Made by a program: the position numbers and the translations under genes
Shown: in pieces, positions 1 to 8,876 of the stretch
How positions within the stretch are numbered: position 1 is the first letter of the stretch
Layout: every line of letters starts with the position of its first letter
Assembly: GCF_030525615.1 (NCBI RefSeq)
Contig: NZ_JAUNEJ010000004.1
Span: 124,001 to 188,000 of the forward strand
Source of the DNA: Cutibacterium sp.
Lineage (GTDB): Bacteria; Actinomycetota; Actinomycetes; Propionibacteriales; Propionibacteriaceae
DNA length: 64,000 nucleotides
Direction: 5' to 3'
Notes under the pieces: generated by a model
What the model saw: only the letters and a program-made list of their open reading frames with translations
Told to the model about the DNA's origin: nothing
Database searches by the model: none

Positions 1-1
1 T

Positions 2-439
2 GAACCTGGTGACGACACCCCGCGTTTCGTCGAGCACCTGCGGGTGGGCGCGGTTGCCAACCAGATGCTGCGGGTCTTCGAGTCCGAGGAGGAATACGGA
101 CGCTCGCACGAGGGGTCCCTGGGCGGTAATGGGAATCTGCAATTCGCCGCCGGAACCCTGCTCAGCCCATGGCTCATGGAAATCAATGCCGGTCGTGCCA
201 CGCGGGCGGAGGCCAGCGCCGTCGCCGAGATGATGATGATCTGCAGGCGGGTTGAGAAGCGCACTAATGCACTCACCGGCGTCGACTGGTACCGGATTGT
301 CGGCGATACCTCGATCCCGATGACTGTGGCCATCCCGGTGAATCTTCCGCGAGTCCCCCATGAGGGTTCGGTGATCTCGGGGCAGGTCGTCCCAGTGGTG
401 TCGCTGGGCACCTGGGAGGGCGACGTCTTGTGGGGGTGA
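2..439 (+). CDS. 3' end of an unrecognised protein (partial)
   Basis: An open frame runs from the window edge to a stop at 437-439, giving about 145 C-terminal residues. The start lies outside the window. The sequence is soluble-looking, with an acidic ESEEEYG stretch, a methionine run (EMMMI) and a C-terminal segment rich in Val and Pro that suggests beta structure. I do not recognise the family. It ends 5 bases before the convergent cbiC stop, at the edge of the cobalamin locus, so a related role is possible but not shown. Codon use resembles that of the neighbouring genes. Confidence 0.6.
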   Translation, partial: EPGDDTPRFVEHLRVGAVANQMLRVFESEEEYGRSHEGSLGGNGNLQFAAGTLLSPWLMEINAGRATRAEASAVAEMMMICRRVEKRTNALTGVDWYRIVGDTSIPMTVAIPVNLPRVPHEGSVISGQVVPVVSLGTWEGDVLWG

Positions 440-444
440 GATCT

Positions 445-1098
445 TCAGCGGTGAGTGTTCGTCAATTCATCGGTCGAGGCAATGGCGTTGACGGCCGCTA
501 CCGCGATCGCTGAACCACCGCGTCGTCCCAGCAAAGTGAGGTAGTCCAGACCCAGGGTGGAATCGACGAGGGCCTGCTTAGATTCTGTCGCGCCAACAAA
601 CCCGACGGGGATTCCGACGACAGCTGACGGACGAGCCCCGGTCTCCTCGCACACCTCGAGAACGCGGTACAACGCGGTGGGGGCGTTGCCGATGGCGACG
701 ATGGCCCCGTCCAGCTTGCCCTCTTCGGCCCATAGATCCACGGCGGCGCAGGTCTTGGTCGTATTCCTGGCCTTTGCAATGTCGGCCAGCCGTGGGTCCT
801 TGATGTAGCAGATGGTCTCGTTGTCACGGGGCAGGCGGGAACGGATGATTCCGGTGGCCGTCATGGAGGAGTCACACAGAATCGGGGCACCCTCACCCAG
901 CGCCCTGCGAGCCGCCGCTACCACACCCGGGGTGAAGGCGATGTCGCCAGCGATGGCGGGATCTGCGGCAGCGTGAATCATCCGGACGACGACCCCTTCG
1001 ACATCGGCTGGGAATCGGTCCAAGTCCGCCTCGGAGCGAATAATGCGGAAGGACTCGCGGTAGATGTCAGATCCGTTGTTGAGGTACTCGTGGACCAC
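445..1098 (-). CDS. cbiC: Precorrin-8X / cobalt-precorrin-8 methylmutase
   Basis: CbiC/CobH moves the C-11 methyl group to C-12 and so makes (hydrogeno/cobyrinic acid-type) corrin from precorrin-8 in cobalamin synthesis. The N terminus shows the family pattern of Tyr, Asn-Gly, IYRESF and a following IR. The catalytic His is His42 in VRMIHAA. I chose the GTG at 1098 because AGGAG sits 7 bases upstream and the resulting 217 residues match the usual family length of about 210. The frame stays open upstream to 1341, but that would run into the opposite-strand riboswitch and add an unrelated extension. The gene stands alone on the minus strand, divergent from the riboswitch-controlled cbiMNQO operon. 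Confidence 0.9.
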   Translation of the reverse strand: MVHEYLNNGSDIYRESFRIIRSEADLDRFPADVEGVVVRMIHAAADPAIAGDIAFTPGVVAAARRALGEGAPILCDSSMTATGIIRSRLPRDNETICYIKDPRLADIAKARNTTKTCAAVDLWAEEGKLDGAIVAIGNAPTALYRVLEVCEETGARPSAVVGIPVGFVGATESKQALVDSTLGLDYLTLLGRRGGSAIAVAAVNAIASTDELTNTHR

Positions 1099-1246
1099 GA
1101 TCGTGCTCCTGGCGTGAGAGTTCGGTTCTCCGGAAGCGTAACACCAGCCGATGACGACGCGACCAGGCGAATAGTTACTGAGGGCCACCTTAGATGAAAC
1201 CTCTGAATCCGCTGTGTTTGACTGGGTTTTGGACAACTCAAGAATG

Positions 1247-1346
1247 CCCTGATGGCGTGGTTGAAGCCGGTGCGAATCCGGCGCGGTCCCGCCACTGTGA
1301 ACGATCCCACGCGGATCGGAAGTCAGATCTGTCGCGCACATCAGGC
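1247..1346 (+). ncRNA. Cobalamin riboswitch 1 (upstream of cbiMNQO)
   Basis: The conserved core reads gccggtgcgaatccgg, then the cggtcccgccactgtga block typical of B12 elements, then agtcaga. A closing stem pairs CCTGATG (1248-1254) with CATCAGG (1339-1345). The leader ends in GAAAGGAG just before the cbiM ATG at 1392. High adenosylcobalamin should lower expression of the cobalt importer, as known for this RNA class. Confidence 0.88.
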
Positions 1347-1391
1347 CTTTCCAAGACGGGACGCGGATCCCGAGAAAGGAGATGACACCTC

Positions 1392-2075
1392 ATGCATATC
1401 GCTGAGGGGGTTCTCTCACCGGCTGAATGCGCAGTTTGGTACGCAGCTGCTGCGCCGTTCGTTATCCATGGTGGCTACCGAGTCGTCAAGGAGGTCAAGG
1501 AGCACCCCGAGAACAAGCTGCTGCTTGCCACTGCTGGCGCTTTCACTTTCGTTCTTTCGGCCATCAAATTGCCCAGTGTTACTGGCTCGTCGTCCCACCC
1601 GACCGGAACCGGTGTCGGTGCAGCTCTGTTTAAACCCCCTGTGATGGCGTTCCTCGGAATGATCGTGCTGATCTTCCAAGCCCTGCTGCTGGCTCACGGT
1701 GGTATCTCCACCTTGGGGGCCAACACCTTCTCCATGGGTATTGCCGGGCCGTGGGCGGGCTACGCCTTCTACAAACTCACGAAGAAATTCCACGGACCCG
1801 ACGCGTTGGCGATCTTCCTGTGCATGGTGTTCGCCGACTTCGTCACCTACGTCGTGACCAGCTTCCAGCTCGCCTTCGCCTTCCCGGACCCCACCGGCGG
1901 TTTCTGGGGAGCCGTAGGCAAATTCCTTGGCATTTTTGCCATCACCCAGATCCCGCTGGCTATCGCGGAGGGTCTGGTCGGAATCCTGCTGTTCCGTTTC
2001 CTCGCCAAGGTTGCCGCTCCGCAGCTCCAGCAGCTCGGCGTCCTCGCCCGCACCCCGGAGGTGACTCATGCCTGA
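1392..2075 (+). CDS. cbiM: Cobalt ECF transporter S component CbiM
   Basis: CbiM is the membrane substrate-binding subunit of the CbiMNQO energy-coupling-factor importer for Co2+. The protein opens with MHIAEG; the Met1-His2 start is the known metal-site signature of CbiM. Several hydrophobic helices fill its 227 residues, with the conserved GPWAGYAF segment near residue 120. The ATG follows GAAAGGAG in the B12 riboswitch leader. The 3' end overlaps cbiN by 8 bases, which suggests translational coupling. It is the first gene of cbiMNQO. Confidence 0.93.
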   Translation: MHIAEGVLSPAECAVWYAAAAPFVIHGGYRVVKEVKEHPENKLLLATAGAFTFVLSAIKLPSVTGSSSHPTGTGVGAALFKPPVMAFLGMIVLIFQALLLAHGGISTLGANTFSMGIAGPWAGYAFYKLTKKFHGPDALAIFLCMVFADFVTYVVTSFQLAFAFPDPTGGFWGAVGKFLGIFAITQIPLAIAEGLVGILLFRFLAKVAAPQLQQLGVLARTPEVTHA

Positions 2076-2499
2076 CAACGCTGCTGTCCAAAATCGTGTC
2101 GATCGTTCCCTGACCAGCAACAGCAAGTGGGTGACCCCGGTCATCATCATCCTGCTGGTCGCCCTGTTCGTGGTCAGCATGGTGCTTGGTGCCAAGAAGG
2201 TCTCCGGGGATGAGGAAGGCTTCGGCGGAACTGATGACGCCGCTGCCACCGCAGCCGAGGAGGCTGGAGCCAAGGAGTGGATCAAGCCGATCTTCGAGCC
2301 GAACTCCGGCGAGGTGGAGTCCGGCCTCTTTGCCATGCAGGCTGCCCTGGGCGCCGGCATTGCTGGTTACGCTCTGGGGCGTATGTCTGGCAAGAAGAAG
2401 GGACGCGAAGAGGCTGAGCATGCCTCTGACCTGCACAGCGTCGATGACGTGCCCGAGGCCGTCACCTCGTCGGAAGTCACTGCGACCACCGAGTCATGA
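2068..2499 (+). CDS. cbiN: Cobalt ECF transporter component CbiN
   Basis: CbiN is the small auxiliary membrane subunit that helps CbiM take up cobalt. This protein has an N-terminal transmembrane helix (about 20-41), an exported loop with the conserved FGGTD motif and IKPIFEP-NSGEVES-like segment, and a second helix (about 88-105) with the MQAALGAG pattern. At 143 residues it is longer than the usual roughly 100 because of an N-terminal extension and an acidic C-terminal tail. It overlaps both cbiM and cbiQ. Confidence 0.9.
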   Translation: MPDNAAVQNRVDRSLTSNSKWVTPVIIILLVALFVVSMVLGAKKVSGDEEGFGGTDDAAATAAEEAGAKEWIKPIFEPNSGEVESGLFAMQAALGAGIAGYALGRMSGKKKGREEAEHASDLHSVDDVPEAVTSSEVTATTES

Positions 2500-3341
2500 C
2501 GATTACCTCCCTCGATGACGCCGCCTGGGATTCCCCGTGGCGGCGTCGTCCTGTCGGGGAGAAGGTCGCGCTGTCAACAGCCCTGCTCCTGACTGCCCTG
2601 TGTACCCCGTCTATGGCGGGGGCCAGATGGGTTAACCCGGTAGTGGGGTCCGGTATATGGCCTGGCGCGTTGCTGGCTGGGATCGTCAGCGTCATCGTCA
2701 TCCTCGGCCCGGCACACATCCGCCCACGAGTGTTGTGGCAAGCCATGGCCGCGCCGATTGTCTTCCTCATCCTTGGGGGTGTGTCCGTTCTCATCAGCTT
2801 GGGTTCCACCCCCGTCGGGACGGTCTGGTGGCATGCCGGGGTGTTCAGCCTTGGACCGGTGTCTACGGCCCAGGCGATGTCGCTGGTCGAGCACGGCCTC
2901 TGCGGCACCCTCACTCTCATGGTGCTGGCCGTCACCACGCCCATGGTCGATCTGCTCACCTGGATGCGAAAGCTCCACATCCCTGACCCGCTGCTAGAGA
3001 TCGCGTCTTTGACCTACCGACTCATTTTCGTGCTGCTTGACACCGCTGTGACGGCCAGCGAGGCCCAGCACGCGCGCCTCGGTGACTGCCCGGTTGGCCG
3101 TTTCGGGGGTTTCAACCGACGTATGAACAACACCGCTGCCCTGCTGGGATCAGTGGGCATTCGTGCTTGGACAAGGGCTAACCGTCTCAACGACGGTCTG
3201 ACCAACCGTGGATTCGAGTCCGCTCTGGTAACCCTGCCCGTCAAACGCGATGGATCAGCGCGGTTCAAGCTCATTGTTGTCATCGTCATCGTTGCGGTAT
3301 GGGCGATCAGTTGGACGATGACCGGAAGGATTATCAGATGA
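2496..3341 (+). CDS. cbiQ: Cobalt ECF transporter T component CbiQ
   Basis: CbiQ is the transmembrane coupling subunit that links CbiM to the ATPase. The 281-residue protein has several hydrophobic helices. A cytoplasmic coupling region follows, with the [14 protein letters not shown] stretch and the Ala-Arg-Leu-Gly / Arg-Gly-type coupling motifs (HARLGD, TNRGFE) expected of T components. The ATG overlaps the cbiN stop by 4 bases, and its own stop overlaps the cbiO start. Confidence 0.9.
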   Translation: MTITSLDDAAWDSPWRRRPVGEKVALSTALLLTALCTPSMAGARWVNPVVGSGIWPGALLAGIVSVIVILGPAHIRPRVLWQAMAAPIVFLILGGVSVLISLGSTPVGTVWWHAGVFSLGPVSTAQAMSLVEHGLCGTLTLMVLAVTTPMVDLLTWMRKLHIPDPLLEIASLTYRLIFVLLDTAVTASEAQHARLGDCPVGRFGGFNRRMNNTAALLGSVGIRAWTRANRLNDGLTNRGFESALVTLPVKRDGSARFKLIVVIVIVAVWAISWTMTGRIIR

Positions 3342-4186
3342 GTAAGGACGTCCTGCTGTCCACCGACCACCTCTACGCCACTCATCCCGGCCGGCCCATG
3401 GTGCTCGCTGACGTCAATGTGTCTTTCCGCGCCGGGGTTCGGGTGGCGATCCTGGGAGCAAACGGGTCGGGCAAAACCACGCTCCTGCGCTGCCTGTCCG
3501 GCTCCCTCAAACCGGTCAAAGGTGGCGTCAAAAGGGGAAACACCGTGCTTGGCTATGGGCGCGCTCAACTTCGTGAGCACCGCCGTGCCGTGCAGCTCGT
3601 CTTGCAGGACCCCGATGACCAGCTCTTTAGCGCTGACGTCAGCCAGGACGTCTCCTTTGGCCCAATGAACATGGGCCTGGACGTGGAAGAGGTGCGTGAT
3701 CGAGTTGCTGAGGCATTACAGCTGCTCGGAGCCAGCCATCTTGCCGAACGTGCCACGCACCAACTGTCCTATGGCGAGCGCAAGAGAATCGCAGTTGCTG
3801 GCGCCGTCGCCATGCGCCCGGATCTGCTTCTCCTCGACGAGCCCAGCGCCGGACTCGACCCGGTTGGCGTCACCACAATGCTTGAGGCGCTGGACCGGCT
3901 GCGAGACCATGGCACGACTGTGGCAATGGCCACCCATGACGTCGACCTTGCGCTTGCTTGGGCAGATGAAGCCCTCATTGTCGTTGACGGGGGAGTGCAG
4001 CAGGGACCGATTGACGAGTTGCTTGCCAATGCGGCGGTGGTGGAACGAGCTCATTTACACCTGCCCTGGCCTCTCGAACTCACCCGACGGCTTGGAATGG
4101 ACGAGCGTCCCCGGACGATGAGTGAGGTCGTTGCGATTCTGTCGCACAGACTGCCCAGATCCGAACCCTATGGCAGCGCCGGTTGA
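3338..4186 (+). CDS. cbiO: Cobalt ECF transporter ATPase CbiO
   Basis: ATP-binding subunit of CbiMNQO. It has Walker A GANGSGKT (residues 40-47), the Q-loop at LQDPDDQLF, the signature LSYGERKR, Walker B LLLLDEP and a switch His in ATHDVD. I chose the ATG at 3338 over an upstream in-frame start at 3299. GGAAGGA precedes 3338 at good distance, the ATGA overlap with cbiQ fits the operon, and the family starts at this point. The protein has 282 residues and is the last gene of the operon. Confidence 0.93.
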   Translation: MSKDVLLSTDHLYATHPGRPMVLADVNVSFRAGVRVAILGANGSGKTTLLRCLSGSLKPVKGGVKRGNTVLGYGRAQLREHRRAVQLVLQDPDDQLFSADVSQDVSFGPMNMGLDVEEVRDRVAEALQLLGASHLAERATHQLSYGERKRIAVAGAVAMRPDLLLLDEPSAGLDPVGVTTMLEALDRLRDHGTTVAMATHDVDLALAWADEALIVVDGGVQQGPIDELLANAAVVERAHLHLPWPLELTRRLGMDERPRTMSEVVAILSHRLPRSEPYGSAG

Positions 4187-4256
4187 AGACGCCCTCAGGG
4201 GGACGGGTGATATACGCCAAGGTGTGCATCTCTGGTCACCGACGGCGCATTGCACG

Positions 4257-4853
4257 TCACTCAGTGCGCTGCCAGGTCCACGCCACGACGGTGCGGGCCG
4301 GCTTCCAGCCCCGCAGCCGACCGATACGGTCAGCTGTTTCCACGCTCAGCCTCATAAGGTCACCGCCCAGCTCGCGGTGCAGGGTTTCCACGAGCGTTTC
4401 GGCCTCCATCGTCACCCCATGAACGACCAGTCGCCCCCCGATAGGCAGGTGCGGGCGACACTGATTGACGAGGATTTCCGTTGCTCCGCCGCCAATGAAA
4501 ATGGCGTCCGGATCAGGCAGCCCTTCGGGTAGACCCTCGGCTAGGTCGGCGTCGATGATCTCGAATTGGCCGGGCAAGGTGAGTTCGGCGGCATTTGTGC
4601 GGGCATTGGCAGCCCGCTCTGCCTTGCGTTCCACCCCGATTGCTCGGCAGGTCGGATCGGTGCGGCACCACTCCACCGCGATTGACCCGGCGCCGGTACC
4701 CAGGTCCCACAGCAGTTGGCCCGGCATAGGACGTAGGGCGGCTAGGGCGACTGCTCTGACGGGGTGCTTGGTGATGAGCCCGTCGTGAGCGAAATGCGCT
4801 TCATCAAGGCCCGGAGTACGTCCGAGAAAGGTGGCGTCAGGATCATGGGTCAT
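4257..4853 (-). CDS. cbiT: Cobalt-precorrin-6B C15-methyltransferase (decarboxylating)
   Basis: CbiT methylates C-15 and decarboxylates the C-12 acetate of precorrin-6B/7 using SAM. The SAM site LGTGAGSIAVEW lies at residues 51-62. The family signature ITKHPVRAVALAAL precedes it, and FIGGGA (the CbiT substrate loop) follows in the second half. At 198 residues it is the stand-alone CbiT form and not the CbiE-CbiT fusion CobL; CbiE is not in this window. It converges on cbiO and diverges from riboswitch 2, 61 bases away. Confidence 0.9.
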   Translation of the reverse strand: MTHDPDATFLGRTPGLDEAHFAHDGLITKHPVRAVALAALRPMPGQLLWDLGTGAGSIAVEWCRTDPTCRAIGVERKAERAANARTNAAELTLPGQFEIIDADLAEGLPEGLPDPDAIFIGGGATEILVNQCRPHLPIGGRLVVHGVTMEAETLVETLHRELGGDLMRLSVETADRIGRLRGWKPARTVVAWTWQRTE

Positions 4854-4914
4854 ACCGGAAGCCTAAGGCAGTGCCAGATGAAGGCAACCTGACCTATGTG
4901 ACACAATCGGCGAA

Positions 4915-5000
4915 GACCCGCAGGGAGGAATCCGGTGTAAATCCGGAGCGGTCCCGCCACTGTGAGCGTTTCAGCGCGAGCCAGGTCGATCCTGCGGGTC
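4915..5000 (+). ncRNA. Cobalamin riboswitch 2 (upstream of cobO)
   Basis: The B12 core is clear: ccggtgtaaatccgg, gcggtcccgccactgtga and gcgagccagg. A perfect 10-bp closing stem pairs GACCCGCAGG (4915-4924) with CCTGCGGGTC (4991-5000). The first eight bases of the 5' strand recur at 5034-5041, directly before the cobO Shine-Dalgarno AAGGAGG (5041-5047), so the 3' strand has two possible partners. Confidence 0.92.
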
Positions 5001-5053
5001 AAGTCATGGAAATCCCGTGACATGACGGGCGCGGACCCGCAAGGAGGTCGTTT

Positions 5054-5668
5054 ATGCCGAATGCGCGCACTAACGCCACACCCGCCGACGGACTATCTAC
5101 CCGACAACGGCGGTTACGCCCGATCCTGGCGGTCAATACCGGAGAGGGAAAGGGCAAGACGACGGCGGCCATGGGAACTGCCCTGCGTGCGTGGAACCAA
5201 GGGTGGCGAGTTGGCGTCTTCCAGTTCGTGAAGTCCGGGCGATGGCATGTCGGTGAGCAGGACGCGCTGCAGGCCCTCGGAGCATTGCATGAAGAAACCG
5301 GTGTCGGCGGTCCGGTGACATGGGAGGTTATGGGGACTGGATGGTCCTGGGCGCGGTCCTTCAACGCGGCTGAAGATCCCGAAGCCGCTGCCCGCGAGGG
5401 ATGGCGTCACGTCTGTGAACTGCTGGCCAGCGAAGCGCTGGATTTCTACCTTCTTGACGAGTTCACCTACCCCTTGGATTGGGGATGGCTCGACGTCGAC
5501 GAGGTTGTCGATACCCTCGTTCATCGCCCCGGGACCCAGAATGTCGTCGTCACGGGGCGTAGCGCGCCAGCCGCTCTTGTCGAGGCCGCCGACCTCGTGA
5601 CCGAGATGACCAAGATCAAGCACCCCTTCGACGCCGGCCAGCGTGGCCAGGCAGGAATCGAGTGGTGA
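5054..5668 (+). CDS. cobO: Cob(I)yrinic acid a,c-diamide adenosyltransferase
   Basis: CobO/BtuR-type corrinoid adenosyltransferase, which transfers the 5'-deoxyadenosyl group of ATP to Co(I) corrinoids. The P-loop NTGEGKGKTT lies at residues 28-37, followed by the family motifs GVFQFVKSG, LLDEFTYPL and TGRSAP. The C terminus ends in IKHPFDAGQRGQAGIEW, as typical. The length of 204 is normal. The ATG has AAGGAGG six bases upstream, in the expression platform of riboswitch 2. It overlaps the next gene. Confidence 0.94.
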   Translation: MPNARTNATPADGLSTRQRRLRPILAVNTGEGKGKTTAAMGTALRAWNQGWRVGVFQFVKSGRWHVGEQDALQALGALHEETGVGGPVTWEVMGTGWSWARSFNAAEDPEAAAREGWRHVCELLASEALDFYLLDEFTYPLDWGWLDVDEVVDTLVHRPGTQNVVVTGRSAPAALVEAADLVTEMTKIKHPFDAGQRGQAGIEW

Positions 5669-8100
5669 TGCGTCTTCCACGAATCCTCATCGCAGCTGCG
5701 GCGTCCGGAGGTGGCAAGACGACGGTGGCAACCGGCCTTATGGCAGCTCTGCGCGCCAGCGGCCAGACAGTGGCACCGTTTAAGGTCGGCCCAGACTACA
5801 TCGACCCTGGTTACCACTCGATGGCCAGCGGTCGTCCTGGCCGTAACCTCGATTCCGTCATGTGCGGTAACGAACTCATTGCCCCGCTGCTGGCCCATGG
5901 TTTTCTCACCCCCCATCCGGCTGACGTCGCGGTCATCGAGGGGGTGATGGGGCTCTTCGATGGCCAGCTGGGTACCGGACGTGGATCGAGCGCCGAAATC
6001 GCCACGACGACCCAGACTCCGGTGGTCGTGGTCATTGATACTGCCCACGCATCCCTGACCCATGCCGCAGTCGTGGCAGGCCTGGCCACCTTTGACCCGA
6101 ATGTCACCATCGCCGGTGTAATCCTCAATCGGGTCGCCTCACCTCGTCACGGCGCTGAGATCGTCCGAGGACTCGATCGCCTCGGTATCACGGTCCTGGG
6201 ACAAATCCCCCGCACCGAGTCAATCTTCGTGCCGTCGCGCCACCTCGGCCTAGTTCCGGCGGGGGAGTGGGAGGATTCGGCTGCCAAAGTGTCGAAATTG
6301 GGAGATCTCATCGCCGAACACGTCGACCTGGACGCTGTTATGAAGGTAGCCGAGTCTGCTCCTGACCTCGATGTCGAGCCGTGGAATCCGCGAGTGGCCT
6401 TGGAATCTGCCGGTTGGAGCAGTCATTGTTTCGATGAGCCGCCGGTGGTCGGAATCTTTGCCGGGCGAGCTTTCACCTTCCGCTACCCCGAGACCACCGA
6501 GATGTTGCAGGCCGCAGGATTCCGCGTCGTCGATATCGATCCCCTCACCGATCGACGTCTTCCAGACCACATCCAGGGGCTATACCTAGGTGGTGGATTT
6601 CCGCAGATACATGCCACAGATCTGGAGGACAACACCGAGCTCGCGGCCGATGTTCGTGCCCATGCCGAGGCTGGTATGCCGATTGTGGCCGAGTGTGCCG
6701 GACTGCTGTATCTCTGTCGACACCTCGACGGACACACCATGGCTGGGGTCCTGCCGATGGATGCGGAGATGGCGAAAAGGCTGACGATGGGCTACCGCGT
6801 CGCCACCCGTGACTCCATCGAGGTTGTGGGCCATGAATTCCACCGCACCACCACAACCCCGATTGCCGATGTTGATCCTGCCTGGCATATCACCATGCCC
6901 GATGGCACAGATCGGGCCGAGGGAGCGTTGGGAGATCCGGCTCGGCAGGGACGGCCTACCGTTCAGGCCTCCTATCTGCACCTGCACTGGGCTGGACAGC
7001 CCTCGCAGGCCGCGTGGTTTGCTAGTGAGGTGACGAGATTCCATGAAGGAACCGATGGCACGCACGCCGAGCCTGACCTCAATCACCACGGGGACAGCGA
7101 CATCGCCGAGGGTCTGGTCGATTTCGCCGTCAACGTCCGGGTCTCCGAACCTCCGCAGTGGCTTCGCGACGCCATCACCTCCACCGCCCATGACTGGGCG
7201 CGTTACCCCGACGCCACCCCAGCTCGCGGTGCTCTGGCCGCCATGCACCAAGTGGGAGCCGACAAGGTTTTGCCGACCGCTGGAGCCGCCGAGGCGTTTT
7301 TGCTCATCGCCGCCACCGGGCCGCGACACGCGGTAGTCGTCCATCCTCAATTCACCGAGCCGGAAGCAGCTCTGAGAGCCACGGGTATCGACGTTGAGCG
7401 CGTCATCCTCGACGTCTCTGACGAGTTTGCGTTGAATCCGGCCCACGTGCCCGAGGCCGCCGACCTCGTCGTTATTGGAAACCCCACGAATCCCACCGGC
7501 CGATTGCACCCGGCCTCCGACGTACTGGCTCTGCGTCGCCCTGGAAGGGTTCTCGTCGTCGACGAAGCCTTCATGGACGCCACCGACGAGTCCCAGTCCC
7601 TCATCGGTGAGGACATGGACGATCTGCTTGTGGTGCGGTCATTGACAAAAACGTACGGTCTGGCCGGAATTCGCGCCGGATACGTCGTCGGGGACCCCAG
7701 GCTTATTGCGAGGCTGGCAGCCCACCAGGGGCCGTGGTCAGTATCGACGCCCGCTGTTGCCGCCATGACCGCCTGCACCAGTGAGGAAGCCTGGCGTTTC
7801 CGCAACCAACTGCGCGACGAGATCCCCGCCGCTCGCGCTGATCTCGTCGGTCGTCTTCGAGGACTCGGCTTACACGTCATCGACAGCGACGCTCCATTCG
7901 TCCTGGTTGACACCTCCTCGATCAGTGATGATTCATTACGTCAACCCTTGGCCGACTGCGGATTCGCCGTGAGACGTGGGGAGACATTTCCCGGCTTAGG
8001 TCCTACCTGGATCAGGCTCGCTGTCCGCGACCCAAAAACCCACGCCGAACTCGCACAAGCCCTCTCTGACCTCACAGCACACCAACCAACGGAGAACTGA
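5668..8100 (+). CDS. cobB: Fusion: cobyrinate a,c-diamide synthase (CobB) + CobC/CobD-type aminotransferase-fold enzyme
   Basis: Two enzymes in one chain of about 810 residues. Residues 1-455 are CobB/CbiA: P-loop ASGGGKTT, KVGPDYIDPG, EGVMGLFDG, VIDTAH, and a class-I glutaminase domain with the nucleophile Cys near residue 343 in AECAGLLYLC. It amidates the a and c side chains with glutamine and ATP. Residues 460-810 are a fold-type-I PLP enzyme of the CobC / threonine-phosphate decarboxylase group. It has GNPTNPTGR, VVDEAFMD and the PLP Lys near residue 661 in SLTKTYGLAG, and would supply aminopropanol phosphate. I prefer the ATG at 5668 (TGATG overlap with cobO). GTGs at 5662 and 5665 are also possible and sit closer to AGGA. 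There is no stop or frameshift between the domains. Confidence 0.9.
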   Translation: MRLPRILIAAAASGGGKTTVATGLMAALRASGQTVAPFKVGPDYIDPGYHSMASGRPGRNLDSVMCGNELIAPLLAHGFLTPHPADVAVIEGVMGLFDGQLGTGRGSSAEIATTTQTPVVVVIDTAHASLTHAAVVAGLATFDPNVTIAGVILNRVASPRHGAEIVRGLDRLGITVLGQIPRTESIFVPSRHLGLVPAGEWEDSAAKVSKLGDLIAEHVDLDAVMKVAESAPDLDVEPWNPRVALESAGWSSHCFDEPPVVGIFAGRAFTFRYPETTEMLQAAGFRVVDIDPLTDRRLPDHIQGLYLGGGFPQIHATDLEDNTELAADVRAHAEAGMPIVAECAGLLYLCRHLDGHTMAGVLPMDAEMAKRLTMGYRVATRDSIEVVGHEFHRTTTTPIADVDPAWHITMPDGTDRAEGALGDPARQGRPTVQASYLHLHWAGQPSQAAWFASEVTRFHEGTDGTHAEPDLNHHGDSDIAEGLVDFAVNVRVSEPPQWLRDAITSTAHDWARYPDATPARGALAAMHQVGADKVLPTAGAAEAFLLIAATGPRHAVVVHPQFTEPEAALRATGIDVERVILDVSDEFALNPAHVPEAADLVVIGNPTNPTGRLHPASDVLALRRPGRVLVVDEAFMDATDESQSLIGEDMDDLLVVRSLTKTYGLAGIRAGYVVGDPRLIARLAAHQGPWSVSTPAVAAMTACTSEEAWRFRNQLRDEIPAARADLVGRLRGLGLHVIDSDAPFVLVDTSSISDDSLRQPLADCGFAVRRGETFPGLGPTWIRLAVRDPKTHAELAQALSDLTAHQPTEN

Positions 8101-8876
8101 TGTCCTACTCCCCAGACCTCGTGCCCGGTACCGTCACCCTTGTTGGCGGTGGTCCCGGTGATCCCGGGCTGCTGACTGTTGCCGGACTGGAGGCGGTGCG
8201 TCAGGCCGACGTCATCCTCTATGACCGACTCGCTCCGGCTGACGTCATGGACGAAAACCCCGACGCCGAAAAGATTCCAGTCGGCAAAGTGCCACGCGGA
8301 CCCTATGTTCCTCAGGAGCGCACCAATGAGCTGCTCGTCGACAATGCCAAAGCCGGACGCAAGGTGGTGCGTCTCAAGGGCGGTGATTCTTTCGTCTTCG
8401 GGCGAGGCGGCGAGGAATGGCAGGCCTGTGCAGCTGCTGGCGTACCGGTGCGCGTCATTCCCGGAGTCACCTCATGTGTGGCTGGCCCCGAGCTTATGGG
8501 AGTCCCACTAACTCACCGTCACATGGTTCAAGGTTTCACCGTCGTCTCGGGCCACGTCGCCCCTGGTGACACTCGCTGTGAGCTTGACTGGGCCCAGATC
8601 GCCAAGACCGGCACCACTCTCGTCATCCTCATGGGGGTGGCCCATATCGGCGACATCGCCGCGCGACTCATGGCCGGTGGCCTGTCCGGGGATACCCCGG
8701 TGGCCATCATTGCCAACGCGTCATTGCCGACCCAGCGGTCCCTGACCACGACCTTGGAAAAGGCCGCAGACGACATGATCGAAGCGGGTGTCAAGCCGCC
8801 AGCCATCACCGTCATCGGTGACGTCGCTGGACTCGACCTTGACCAGACTCGCGTCCACGAACCGTCAGATCATTGA
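8100..8876 (+). CDS. cobA: Uroporphyrinogen-III C-methyltransferase
   Basis: SUMT methylates uroporphyrinogen III at C-2 and C-7 to give precorrin-2, the entry step to corrins. Tetrapyrrole methylase motifs are present: VGGGPGDPGLLT (residues 16-27), YDRL, VVRLKGGDSFVFGRGGEE, PGVTS, PLTHR and LMGV. It is the stand-alone 258-residue form without a CysG or HemD domain. The ATG overlaps the preceding stop by one base, so it belongs to the cobO operon behind riboswitch 2. Its 3' end overlaps cobK on the other strand by 7 bases. Confidence 0.94.
   Translation: MSYSPDLVPGTVTLVGGGPGDPGLLTVAGLEAVRQADVILYDRLAPADVMDENPDAEKIPVGKVPRGPYVPQERTNELLVDNAKAGRKVVRLKGGDSFVFGRGGEEWQACAAAGVPVRVIPGVTSCVAGPELMGVPLTHRHMVQGFTVVSGHVAPGDTRCELDWAQIAKTGTTLVILMGVAHIGDIAARLMAGGLSGDTPVAIIANASLPTQRSLTTTLEKAADDMIEAGVKPPAITVIGDVAGLDLDQTRVHEPSDH

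Noticed and set aside
445..1341. Longer 298-residue form of CbiC
   Set aside because: The extra 81 residues match no family and cover the opposite-strand B12 riboswitch. GTG at 1098 has a good ribosome site.
1416..2360. A 314-codon antisense frame across cbiM and cbiN
   Set aside because: Low-complexity product rich in Gly, Glu and Arg, with no motif. cbiM and cbiN explain the region.
6586..7509. A 307-codon antisense frame within the cobB-cobC fusion
   Set aside because: High-GC third positions create long antisense frames; the plus-strand protein is unmistakable.
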